The notes: generated from the sequence alone by a model not told the origin. 6,384 bases of DNA from SAR202 cluster bacterium (GCA_002401285.1 NVSQ01000043.1:17314-23697), one strand, 5' to 3'. Shown: positions 1 to 6,128, counted from the first letter of the stretch. Numbers and translations are program-made.

Positions 1-960
1 AAAGTAACCGGCGGATCCAGCGGCGGCTCCGGCTCAGCCACGGCGGCCGGCCAGTGCACCATCACCACCGGTAGCGACACCGGGGGTTCGATAAGGATAC
101 CCGCCGCGCTCTGTGGCATCGTCGGACTGAAGCCCACTTACGGATTGGTCAGCCGCTACGGGCTTACACCGCTTTCCTGGAGCCTGGACCACCCCGGACC
201 CATGGTCCGCACGGTGGAGGACGCGGCCCTCACCATGAACGTCATCGCCGGGTATGACCCTAAAGACGTCGCTTCAGCCCAGGTGGACATACCTGATTAC
301 ACGTCGGCCCTGACCAATGACGTGCGGGGCCTGCGCATCGGGATTCCCAAGGAATACTTTGAGGCGCCCCTCGACCCGGAAGTCTCCCAGTCCGTCCGCG
401 ACGCCCTGGACCTTCTGGAATCCATGGGCGCGGTGGTCACCGTGGTGGATCTGCCGATGTACAAGGACACCCAGGCCATCTCCACGGCTATTCTCATGGC
501 CGAGGCGTCCGCCTACCACCAGGACTTACTGCGCCGTGACGGCGACAAGCTGTACCCGCCGGTCCGTCTGCGCCTGGAAGCCGGTCTGTTTATCACCGCC
601 GCCGACTATCTCCGGGCTCAGCAAGGACGGACGATATTCAACCGGCAAGCACGCCGGCTATTAGACGACGTGGACCTGCTGGCCGGTCCCACCGAGCCGG
701 TGACCGCGCCCCAATTGCTGGCCGAAAGAGTACAGGTGGGGGAGCATGAGATGGGGACCGTCGCGGCGTTGACCCAATACAGCCGCCCTTACAACCTAAC
801 CGGCTTCCCAGCCATCGCTATCCCCTGCGGATTCTCTGAGTCGGGCATGCCAATAAGCCTACAACTGGCGGGACGTCCCTTCGATGAACTCACAGTCCTG
901 CGCGCGGCCCACGCCTACGAACAAGCCACCGATTGGCACAAGCGCCGCCCGCCGATCTGA
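1..960 (+). CDS. Amidase-signature family enzyme (GatA-like amidase), 5'-truncated by window edge
   Basis: Hydrolyses an amide bond, or transfers the ammonia, through the Ser-cisSer-Lys triad of the amidase-signature family; probably cytoplasmic. The reading frame is open from base 1, giving 319 visible residues. It starts inside the signature: TGGSSGGS (residues 3-10) carries the cis-Ser at residue 6, and GSDTGGSIRIPA (24-35) carries the nucleophilic Ser at residue 30. The 24-residue spacing matches the family. The catalytic Lys lies in the missing N-terminus (about 150 residues, inferred from a usual length near 460-500). Further hallmarks are GLKPTYGLVSRYG, the SLDHPGPMVRTVEDAA block, GPTEPVTAP (about 229-237), NLTGFPAIAIPCG (about 266-277) and PISLQLAGRPFDE near the end. 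The first third reads very like GatA, but the middle (about 155-240) follows general amidases, so a role in Gln-tRNA amidation is not supported. No gatB or gatC gene is in view. The substrate is unknown. Confidence 0.93.
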   Translation, partial: KVTGGSSGGSGSATAAGQCTITTGSDTGGSIRIPAALCGIVGLKPTYGLVSRYGLTPLSWSLDHPGPMVRTVEDAALTMNVIAGYDPKDVASAQVDIPDYTSALTNDVRGLRIGIPKEYFEAPLDPEVSQSVRDALDLLESMGAVVTVVDLPMYKDTQAISTAILMAEASAYHQDLLRRDGDKLYPPVRLRLEAGLFITAADYLRAQQGRTIFNRQARRLLDDVDLLAGPTEPVTAPQLLAERVQVGEHEMGTVAALTQYSRPYNLTGFPAIAIPCGFSESGMPISLQLAGRPFDELTVLRAAHAYEQATDWHKRRPPI

Positions 961-975
961 TCGGCCGTTTATAGC

Positions 976-1072
976 GCCACAGAGATACAGAGAACACGGA
1001 GGTTTTTATTTACCGATGTGAGGGTCTAGGGGCCATTATCCAATAACTCTGTGCTCTCCGTGTCTCTGTGGC
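976..1072. repeat. Long imperfect inverted repeat (CACAGAGA-type palindromic element)
   Basis: The left arm, 976-1002, begins GCCACAGAGATACAGAGAAC. The right arm, 1047-1072, is its imperfect reverse complement and ends TCTCTGTGGC. Aligned over 26 positions, 22 are identical and two more would form G-T wobbles. The arms flank a 44-nt spacer (1003-1046). The left arm has internal 8-nt periodicity (CAGAGA at 980 and 988). A run of T follows the left arm and a run of A follows the right arm, extending the symmetry. From memory, similar CACAGAGACACAGAG-type repeats occur between genes in many environmental bacterial genomes; this was not checked here. It could act as a bidirectional terminator hairpin or be a dispersed repeat. 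It sits exactly between the amidase and HAD genes. Confidence 0.75.
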
Positions 1073-1088
1073 AAAAAACCCACCAGTG

Positions 1089-1094
1089 AGAGGA
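1089..1094 (+). promoter_or_regulatory. Ribosome binding site deciding the HAD start (AGAGGA)
   Basis: AGAGGA lies 9 nt before TTG 1104. The other in-frame starts are GTG 1068, which lies inside the right arm of the inverted repeat, and GTG 1086, which touches this same purine run. Neither has a purine-rich site of its own at a useful distance. This favours TTG 1104. Confidence 0.5.
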
Positions 1095-1103
1095 ACACTC
1101 GGA

Positions 1104-1877
1104 TTGCCAAAAATAACCGCTGTAACTTTCGACCTGTGGCAAACGTTGCTGCTGGACAATCGGGAATTGGGCCGGGCTCGGGCCCAGATCCGGTTGGAAG
1201 GCGCCCAGACTGCCCTGGCGCGTTTCGGCGAGTCTTACGATATAGAGCACATCCGGGAAGCCTACCGCGCCTGCTATCAGGAGTGCCGCCGCATCCGGGA
1301 ACAGTCTCTTGATGTTAGCTTTCGAGAACAGGTAGAAATTTTCATCGACAACATCAATGACGGCCTGGTCGAACGGCTGGATGAGCAAACCGTTCAAGAG
1401 ATCGTCCGGTCCTATGCCGATTCATTTTTCGTTCACCCTCCGGTCCCCCACGCCGATGCACAAGCGGTGCTTCAGGACGTTAAGGCCATGGGTCTTAGTA
1501 TCGGACTTATATCGAACACCGGTATGACCCCGGGAGAAGCCTTTCGAAAGTACCTGGACCAGCAAGGTCTGCTAGAGTACTTCGATGTGCTCACTTTCTC
1601 CGACGAAGTCAAGATATCCAAACCGTCCGGCGAGATATTCCTGATGACGCTCGACGCGATGGGCGCCACGCCGGCCCAGACCGTTCACGTGGGGGATCAC
1701 GTCAAGAACGACGTCGTAGGAGCAAATCGCTGTGGGTTGAAGACGGTCTGGATAACCGGTTTTTACGAGAATGAAGACCCCGACGATCCAGAGACCCAGC
1801 CGGACGCCACCGTCGACGGCCTAGGGCAAGTGACCTCGGCCATCTCCAGACTGGACGGCCTAAGGCCGGGTGGGTAG
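1104..1877 (+). CDS. HAD-superfamily hydrolase with Trp at the second motif-I Asp position
   Basis: Predicted soluble hydrolase of the haloacid dehalogenase superfamily, usually phosphatases acting through an aspartyl intermediate. With the TTG start it has 257 residues. Motif I is TFDLWQTL, with nucleophile Asp10. Motif II is LISNTG (Ser137), motif III is ISKPSGEIF (Lys173) and motif IV is VGDHVKNDVVGA (Asp198, Asp203). Residues of about 20-120, between motifs I and II, are largely helical and charged and would form a C1-type cap. The usual general acid/base Asp, two residues after the nucleophile, is Trp12. Haloacid dehalogenases and phosphonatases also lack this Asp, so dehalogenase-like or other chemistry is possible. 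A longer form from GTG 1068 (269 aa) would begin inside the inverted repeat and add a non-conserved leader. The next gene, 113 nt downstream, is a GT20 synthase, so a sugar-phosphate phosphatase role can be imagined but is unproven. OtsB has a different (C2) cap. Confidence 0.88.
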   Translation: MPKITAVTFDLWQTLLLDNRELGRARAQIRLEGAQTALARFGESYDIEHIREAYRACYQECRRIREQSLDVSFREQVEIFIDNINDGLVERLDEQTVQEIVRSYADSFFVHPPVPHADAQAVLQDVKAMGLSIGLISNTGMTPGEAFRKYLDQQGLLEYFDVLTFSDEVKISKPSGEIFLMTLDAMGATPAQTVHVGDHVKNDVVGANRCGLKTVWITGFYENEDPDDPETQPDATVDGLGQVTSAISRLDGLRPGG

Positions 1878-1990
1878 ACTGATCAACCTTGACAACATCA
1901 GGTCGAAATGTTTCCCTATTCAGGGGCTTTACACGTTCCTTAATCATCCTCAATTACCACACGTTGTGACCATTTGTCGCTGATTCGGCC

Positions 1991-3550
1991 ATGACTCCGG
2001 AGGATAGGGAGCTTAAGGTGGTTGACGGGAAAGGGGAGGCGCCCAGCCAGGACGGCAACATGGCAGAGCTCCAAGAGCTTTGCGAAAGGGTGCTTTCGCA
2101 ACGGCCCCTGCTTCTGGCGAGCAACCGCGGACCCGTGGAACACCAGATGACTCCGGAAGGCCGCCCCGAGGGGCGTCGTGGCAGCGGCAGCGTGGTCACC
2201 GCATTCAACTTCCTGATCCAATCCTCCGAGTTTACCTGGGTGGCCAGCGCCATGGGGGAAGGCGACCGGGCCATCGCCAACAACGGATTGGCGCCTCGTC
2301 TGAAATCGCCCCTTCCGGGTCACAAGGTCAACCTTCGCTACGTAGTTACGCCCCGGCGCGTCTACCACAAATTTTACAACGTATTCTGCAACCCCTTGCT
2401 GTGGTTCTTGCAGCACTACATGTGGAACCCGCCTTATAACCCCAACGTAGACGCCTCGGTCCATGACGCTTGGGAGACGGGGTACATCCCGGTCAACCAG
2501 GCCTTTGCCAAAGTAATAGTTGAAGACGCCCGGCGTAACGGAACACCCCCCATCGTGATCGGACACGACTACCACCTGTACCTGATGCCCGAGTTCGTGC
2601 GGCAGGAGATTCCCGAAGCGATCATCCAGCACTTCATTCACATTCCCTGGCCGACACCCCGGTACTGGCAGATGATTCCTGACTACATCACCCATCGAAT
2701 CTGCTCAGCCCTTTGCCACACGAACATTCTGGGGTTTCAGACGCCCCAGGACCGCCGTAGCTTCCTGGACACTGTCGAAGAATTCCTCCCCGGCGCTGAG
2801 ATTGACCACCATAACTTTACGGTGGAATGGAAGGGCAACCGAACGGAAGTGAAGGTGTACCCCATATCCATCAACGTAGGCGAAGTACAGCGCATCGCCA
2901 ACTCTCCCCGCGCCCTGGAATCCGAGGCAAAGTTGTTGCCCCTGTGCAACGAAAAAACCATCGTGCGCATCGACCGCGCCGAGCCTAACAAAAATATCGT
3001 CCGGGGGTTCAAAGCCTACGAGTTGATGCTGAACCGCCATCCCGAACTGAAGGGCAAGGTAACGTTCCTGGCTTTCCTGGTGCCGTCCCGGACCCACATC
3101 CGCCAGTATCAGCGATACATGGACGAGATTCAGCAAGTGGTTCAACAGATAAATCGCTCCTTAGGCTCCGAAGATTGGCAGCCCATTCAGACATTTATCG
3201 AAAATAACTACACCCAAGCCATCGCCGGAATGAAGCTATACGACGCCCTGCTGGTCAACACGATCATGGAAGGGATGAACCTGGTAGCCAAGGAAGGTCC
3301 TGTGGTTAACGAGAGAAACGGGGTGCTGATCGTGTCCGCCACTAGCGGAGTCCACCATCAATTAGCAGAAGGCGTACTGACTGTTTCGCCCACCGACATC
3401 GAGGGGACGATGAAGGCGATGTACCAAGCCATCACCATGACTCCCGAAGAACGGGAACAGCGTGCTTCCTTGCTAGCCGAGTCCGTCCGCCGGGAAGACA
3501 TTACCAACTGGCTATACCGCCAATTCCAGGACATCGCCGATCTGCTGTAG
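1991..3550 (+). CDS. GT20 glycosyltransferase, alpha,alpha-trehalose-6-phosphate synthase-like (OtsA family)
   Basis: Retaining glycosyltransferase expected to join a nucleotide-activated glucose to a sugar phosphate, as OtsA makes trehalose 6-phosphate; cytoplasmic. The protein has 519 residues, against about 470 for OtsA. Aligning by motif spacing with E. coli OtsA (residues recalled from its structure), the acceptor-phosphate contacts are present: Arg46 (SNRGP), Tyr129, Trp138 and Arg367. Asp193 (GHDYHL) and His217 (FIHIPWP) fit the active site. Donor diphosphate contacts are Arg329 and Lys334 in DRAEPNKN, and Glu435 in NLVAKEG. Oddities are Glu427 where OtsA has Asp (EGMNLVAKE instead of DGMNLVAKE), DRAEPNKN instead of the usual RLDYSKG, and a charged N-terminal extension. 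These features recall a GT20 side branch in Actinobacteria and Chloroflexota, which includes validamycin VldE-like proteins, so the product could differ from trehalose. The start is uncertain: ATG 1991 has no clear Shine-Dalgarno, GTG 2018 has AGGGAG 6 nt upstream (510 aa), and ATG 2060 gives 496 aa. Confidence 0.92.
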   Translation: MTPEDRELKVVDGKGEAPSQDGNMAELQELCERVLSQRPLLLASNRGPVEHQMTPEGRPEGRRGSGSVVTAFNFLIQSSEFTWVASAMGEGDRAIANNGLAPRLKSPLPGHKVNLRYVVTPRRVYHKFYNVFCNPLLWFLQHYMWNPPYNPNVDASVHDAWETGYIPVNQAFAKVIVEDARRNGTPPIVIGHDYHLYLMPEFVRQEIPEAIIQHFIHIPWPTPRYWQMIPDYITHRICSALCHTNILGFQTPQDRRSFLDTVEEFLPGAEIDHHNFTVEWKGNRTEVKVYPISINVGEVQRIANSPRALESEAKLLPLCNEKTIVRIDRAEPNKNIVRGFKAYELMLNRHPELKGKVTFLAFLVPSRTHIRQYQRYMDEIQQVVQQINRSLGSEDWQPIQTFIENNYTQAIAGMKLYDALLVNTIMEGMNLVAKEGPVVNERNGVLIVSATSGVHHQLAEGVLTVSPTDIEGTMKAMYQAITMTPEEREQRASLLAESVRREDITNWLYRQFQDIADLL

Positions 3551-3671
3551 GCCAGCGTCCGGCAAGGCAGCCCGGTACCGGCAGGACTGGATAACTAGCC
3601 CATTGCGGGGTAAAGTAGTAAAGCAGGGAACGATTAGACAGGAAACCGTGGTCCAATGGGGCCATCCCACA

Positions 3672-3683
3672 AGGAGAACTCCT
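3672..3683 (+). promoter_or_regulatory. Shine-Dalgarno AGGAG within a small self-complementary element
   Basis: AGGAGA (3672-3677) lies 10 nt before ATG 3688 and is the best ribosome binding site in the window, fixing the start of the acidic protein. It is followed at once by CTCCT (3679-3683), its complement, so AGGA and TCCT could pair across a four-base GAAC loop and partly hide the site. The pairing is short, so regulation is only a possibility. Confidence 0.55.
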
Positions 3684-3687
3684 CCCA

Positions 3688-4263
3688 ATGGATGAGTTGT
3701 TCAATTCGCAGCTTCCGGATGGCCAACGTCCGGACATCCAGCTCTGCATATTCCCACACCTCAAGGAATTCTTGGTTGTTGATTTGCGGGAGGACCCCAA
3801 ACGCGTCCTGCTGATGAACACTGGCGATGTTTTTGTCGACGAGTTTTTCAAAAGCGTCGAGGCCGAATTTTCCGAAGTGCTCCGCGAAGAAACCGCCTTC
3901 CCCTTCAGTCACTTCATCAATCTGCCCCTGCGGCTTGAAGAGGTCATGCGGGAAACCGCCATGACTTTCATTCTGGACCGGCTGGACATCCAGTTAGGTG
4001 ACGAGGAGGAGATACCCAACGTGGTTGTCTTCGTCATCAGCGGCGGCGCACTAACCTCCCGCGCCGACCAGGTCTTGGACGGCCTGCGAGAACTGTTGAA
4101 ACCCTTTATCGGCGAAGGGGCATTGGATGATTGGGAAGAGACGATCGCTCGTTTGGTCTCCGAGGAAAAACGGGTGTTGCATCAAGAAACCATGCACGAC
4201 CTCAGCGACGCTCTTCGCGGGGACTCGCCCGATTACTTCACCCTGTGGGAGAGCCGCAACTAG
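3688..4263 (+). CDS. Hypothetical acidic protein, 191 aa, family not recognised
   Basis: I do not recognise this protein. ATG 3688 is preceded by a good ribosome binding site, and the frame stays open for 191 codons with codon use like its neighbours. It is strikingly acidic: by hand count 41 Asp/Glu against 18 Lys/Arg, including DEEE at 105-108. It has no signal peptide, transmembrane segment, Cys cluster or nucleotide-binding loop. Predicted shape: strands at about 28-32 (FLVVD), 39-44 (RVLLMN) and 111-119 (NVVVFVISGG), mixed with helices at about 51-68, 82-100 and 124-160, which suggests a compact alpha/beta fold. The C-terminal part (146-175) is amphipathic and helical. It begins a tight unit: its stop is 2 nt before the oxidoreductase start. 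It follows the GT20 gene by 137 nt. A binding or adaptor role for one of these enzymes would be a guess. Confidence 0.85.
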   Translation: MDELFNSQLPDGQRPDIQLCIFPHLKEFLVVDLREDPKRVLLMNTGDVFVDEFFKSVEAEFSEVLREETAFPFSHFINLPLRLEEVMRETAMTFILDRLDIQLGDEEEIPNVVVFVISGGALTSRADQVLDGLRELLKPFIGEGALDDWEETIARLVSEEKRVLHQETMHDLSDALRGDSPDYFTLWESRN

Positions 4264-4265
4264 CG

Positions 4266-5276
4266 ATGAGTGCCACCGCGCTAACCCTTAGCAGCCGCCA
4301 GGACATCCCCGACGACGACCTGATAGCCATTGCCCAACTGGCGGACCGGTTGGGCTACCACACCTTCTTCACCGGCGAGTCATGGGGGCGCGACGCCTTT
4401 ACCATCCTCACAATGATTGCCTGCCATACCCAGTCTTTGCGCGTGGGCACGGGCATCGTACCTGTTTTCAGTCGCAGTCCTGCGCTCATCGCCCAAACCA
4501 TCGCCTCACTGGACCAGATATCCAAGGGAAGGGCCACCCTGGGGCTAGGCTCCAGCGGGCGCCTGCTCATTGAGCAATGGCATGGGCAAAGCTTCGAAAA
4601 GCCGGTGGCCAGGACCCGGGAGTACATCCAGATCATCCGCAAAGCCCTGGCCGGCCAGCCGTTGAACTACGAAGGTCAATTCTTCCATCTGGGGCGCTTC
4701 CGCCTGGGCGCGCCTCCCTTACAAGAAAACATCCCCATCTATCTGGCAAGTTTAGGGCCGAGAAACCTAGAACTAACCGGACAGCTTTGCGACGGATGGT
4801 TGCCCATCTGGCTCCACCACCAACGTCTACTCGAACTCAAAGCCGAGATAGGGGAGGCCGCCAGCCGGTCGGGGCGGGACATCTCCCAGATCACGGTAGC
4901 GCCTCAAATCATCTGCCACGTGGCCGCTGACTCTGACGAACTGGAGGAAACCAAACAGCAGGTCCGCGCACACATGGCTTACTACATCGGCGGTATGGGG
5001 CAATACTATTACAACTTGTTCTGCCGCTCCGGCTTTCAGGACGAAGCCGACGCCTCGCGTGAGGCTTGGACGGCCGGAGACCGGCCCAAAGCCACCGCCG
5101 CCATATCCGAGGACATGCTGGAAAACATCACCGTTATCGGGGATGCCGAGTCCTGCCGGGCCAAACTCGACCGGTTCCGGAGCAGCGGCGCGGACATGCC
5201 GGTGGTCGCTTTTCCCCACGGCGCGTCAACCGCCGCGATTCAGCGCACCCTGGAAGCGCTGGCTCCAAGTACATGA
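4266..5276 (+). CDS. LLM-class F420-dependent (or flavin-dependent) oxidoreductase
   Basis: Luciferase-like TIM-barrel oxidoreductase that moves hydride or oxygen using coenzyme F420 or FMN; the substrate is unknown. The 336-residue protein starts at ATG 4266, 2 nt after the preceding stop, with GGAGAG 12 nt upstream, so translational coupling is likely. The frame is open further upstream to 4131, but that part lies over the previous gene and is not family-like. Family blocks in order are GESWGRDAFT (37-46), RVGTGIVPVFSRSPALIAQT (59-78), GRATLGLGSSG (88-98), EQWHG (103-107), KPVARTREYI (112-121), YEGQFFHL (135-142), YLASLGPRNLELTGQLCDGW (159-178), and VIGDAESCRAKLDRF (290-304) near the C-terminus. 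The GESWGRDAFT and EQWHG/RTREYI signatures point to the F420-type branch rather than classical bacterial luciferase. Residues 235-260 (AYYIGGMGQYYYNLFCRSGF) match the insert seen in this branch. Length is normal and no key block is broken. Confidence 0.92.
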   Translation: MSATALTLSSRQDIPDDDLIAIAQLADRLGYHTFFTGESWGRDAFTILTMIACHTQSLRVGTGIVPVFSRSPALIAQTIASLDQISKGRATLGLGSSGRLLIEQWHGQSFEKPVARTREYIQIIRKALAGQPLNYEGQFFHLGRFRLGAPPLQENIPIYLASLGPRNLELTGQLCDGWLPIWLHHQRLLELKAEIGEAASRSGRDISQITVAPQIICHVAADSDELEETKQQVRAHMAYYIGGMGQYYYNLFCRSGFQDEADASREAWTAGDRPKATAAISEDMLENITVIGDAESCRAKLDRFRSSGADMPVVAFPHGASTAAIQRTLEALAPST

Positions 5277-5836
5277 AGATCGGCCTCATCTCCGATACCC
5301 ACTCCGCCGGCTCCGGAAAAGACCTCCCTTCTCAAGTACTGCACGCCTTTGAGGGTGTAGACCTGATACTCCACTGCGGCGACTTGGAGTGCCTGGGAGT
5401 TCTGGACGTTCTGGAAAGCGTGGCGCCGGTGCTGGCGGTGCGAGGCTACGAAGACCCCATCGAACCCGGAGACCGTCTGGCCCGGACAACCAGGGTGGTT
5501 CAGACTGAAGGTATAGCCATCGGCATGATTCACGATATCCAGTGGCCCGGCCCTCACGTCGGGACCGGCGCCAACGGCGACTATCTGCACTTCCCTCCCG
5601 GCTCGGCCAGGGACCTTTTGACACGCAAATTTCAGCAACCGGTCGATGTGGTGATCTTCGGAGACACCCACGAAGAACTGATCTGCCTTCGTGACGGTGT
5701 GCTATTGGTTAATCCAGGCAGCCCCACCTATCCAGGCCTCCGCCACCCACCCGGCAGCCTAGGCACCGTGGGGTTGCTGGAGGTCCAGGGAGCGACGGCG
5801 TCGGTCAGATTGGTCAAGCTTACCGGAGAAAGGTAG
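5273..5836 (+). CDS. YfcE-like calcineurin-type metallophosphoesterase with substituted metal ligands
   Basis: Member of the small YfcE/MJ0936-type phosphodiesterase family, which normally cleaves phosphodiesters with two metal ions. The 187-residue protein starts at ATG 5273, overlapping the oxidoreductase stop as ATGA; it has no separate ribosome binding site, so re-initiation is likely. A longer in-frame opening from 5066 lies over the previous gene and is spurious, because the family begins exactly at MKIGLISDTH. Recognisable motifs are DTH (Asp8, His10), HCGDL (Asp37), VRGYEDP (57-62), MIHD (His87), FGDTHEE (129-135) and the typical LLVNPGSPTYP (144-154). Two usual metal ligands differ: the Asn of the GN(C/N)D motif is Tyr59, and the first His of GHTH is Asp131. 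His133 is kept. The protein may bind fewer or different metals, or belong to a divergent subgroup. Substrate unknown. Confidence 0.88.
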   Translation: MKIGLISDTHSAGSGKDLPSQVLHAFEGVDLILHCGDLECLGVLDVLESVAPVLAVRGYEDPIEPGDRLARTTRVVQTEGIAIGMIHDIQWPGPHVGTGANGDYLHFPPGSARDLLTRKFQQPVDVVIFGDTHEELICLRDGVLLVNPGSPTYPGLRHPPGSLGTVGLLEVQGATASVRLVKLTGER

Positions 5837-5966
5837 CAGGCTAACCCCGGCTCATCTACAGGCTCACGCGAAAACCTTGGCACCGGCTACGGCGTCCGCA
5901 CATATGGTCAAAGACAGCTAAACGGACATCTTAAAACCAAGTGTTTTTCGTGCATTTTATACGTTT

Positions 5967-6005
5967 CGCGGCTACACAGGTTAGGACTCCCACTGTGGAG
6001 CCGCG
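5967..6005. other. Strong hairpin (13-bp stem, 13-nt loop)
   Basis: CGCGGCTACACAG (5967-5979) pairs with CTGTGGAGCCGCG (5993-6005). Twelve of 13 positions pair, with a single A-G mismatch (5974/5998), around the loop 5980-5992. No T-run follows on either strand, so it is not a standard intrinsic terminator. It ends 124 nt before the ATPase start and could be part of its leader RNA, a protein-binding palindrome or a repeat unit. Confidence 0.6.
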
Positions 6006-6032
6006 CATTGCTCATTTTGCTTTGCGGCGGCT
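5999..6032. other. Second hairpin overlapping the first
   Basis: AGCCGCGCA (5999-6007) pairs with TGCGGCGGCT (6023-6032), giving 9 pairs with one bulged base around a 15-nt loop rich in T. Its left arm reuses bases 5999-6005, which form the right arm of the 5967-6005 hairpin, so both cannot form at once. Confidence 0.45.
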
Positions 6033-6128
6033 GTATGGGATCAGTGGACAAGCCATCTCCCTCGACGTAACATTCCCTCAAGTTGGCTACCCAAGTCTGC
6101 AAATCAACTAACTTCCGGTAGTAGTTGC

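Larger units (their letters stand above)
5837..6128. other. Intergenic region, 292 nt, no gene supported
   Basis: This gap between the phosphoesterase and the ATPase gene is more AT-rich than its neighbours (for example 5930-5966). I find no convincing protein gene; a 64-codon opening on the minus strand (6102-5908) has no recognisable content. No tRNA, no clear sigma-70 promoter and no hairpin plus T-tract terminator was found. It contains the two overlapping hairpins described separately (5967-6032). The promoter of the ATPase gene is presumably here, because the gene order changes from a tight unit to a spaced gene. Confidence 0.6.

Noticed and set aside
1..960. Calling the amidase GatA (Gln-tRNA amidotransferase subunit)
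   Set aside because: The first third is GatA-like, but the middle segment (about residues 155-240) departs from GatA and no gatB or gatC gene is nearby.
1026..1397. Minus-strand 123-codon open frame covering the repeat arm and HAD start
   Set aside because: Its C-terminus is just the translated repeat and the rest is antisense to HAD motif I; no family features.
1889..1956. Possible sigma-70 promoters before the GT20 gene (TTGACA at 1889, TTTACA at 1928)
   Set aside because: The -35-like hexamers are good, but no acceptable -10 hexamer lies 16-18 nt downstream of either.
1940..2695. 251-codon open frame on the minus strand opposite the GT20 gene
   Set aside because: No recognisable motif, and it runs antisense over conserved GT20 motifs; a shadow of GC-rich coding sequence.
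3572..3581. Perfect palindrome CCGGTACCGG after the GT20 stop
   Set aside because: Too short for a stable hairpin with a real loop and not followed by a T-run; likely chance in GC-rich DNA.
3598..3660. Inverted CCCATTG / CAATGGG pair in the gap before the acidic protein gene
   Set aside because: Seven-base arms about 47 nt apart, with no conservation or terminator context visible.
4131..4265. N-terminal extension of the oxidoreductase frame
   Set aside because: Overlaps the acidic protein gene, is Arg-rich and unlike the family; ATG 4266 fits both the family start and the preceding stop.
5066..5272. N-terminal extension of the phosphoesterase frame
   Set aside because: Lies over the oxidoreductase C-terminus, has shadow-like composition, and the family begins at MKIGLISDTH from ATG 5273.
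5908..6102. 64-codon minus-strand open frame in the gap before the ATPase gene
   Set aside because: No ribosome binding site or motif seen, and it runs across the two hairpins.
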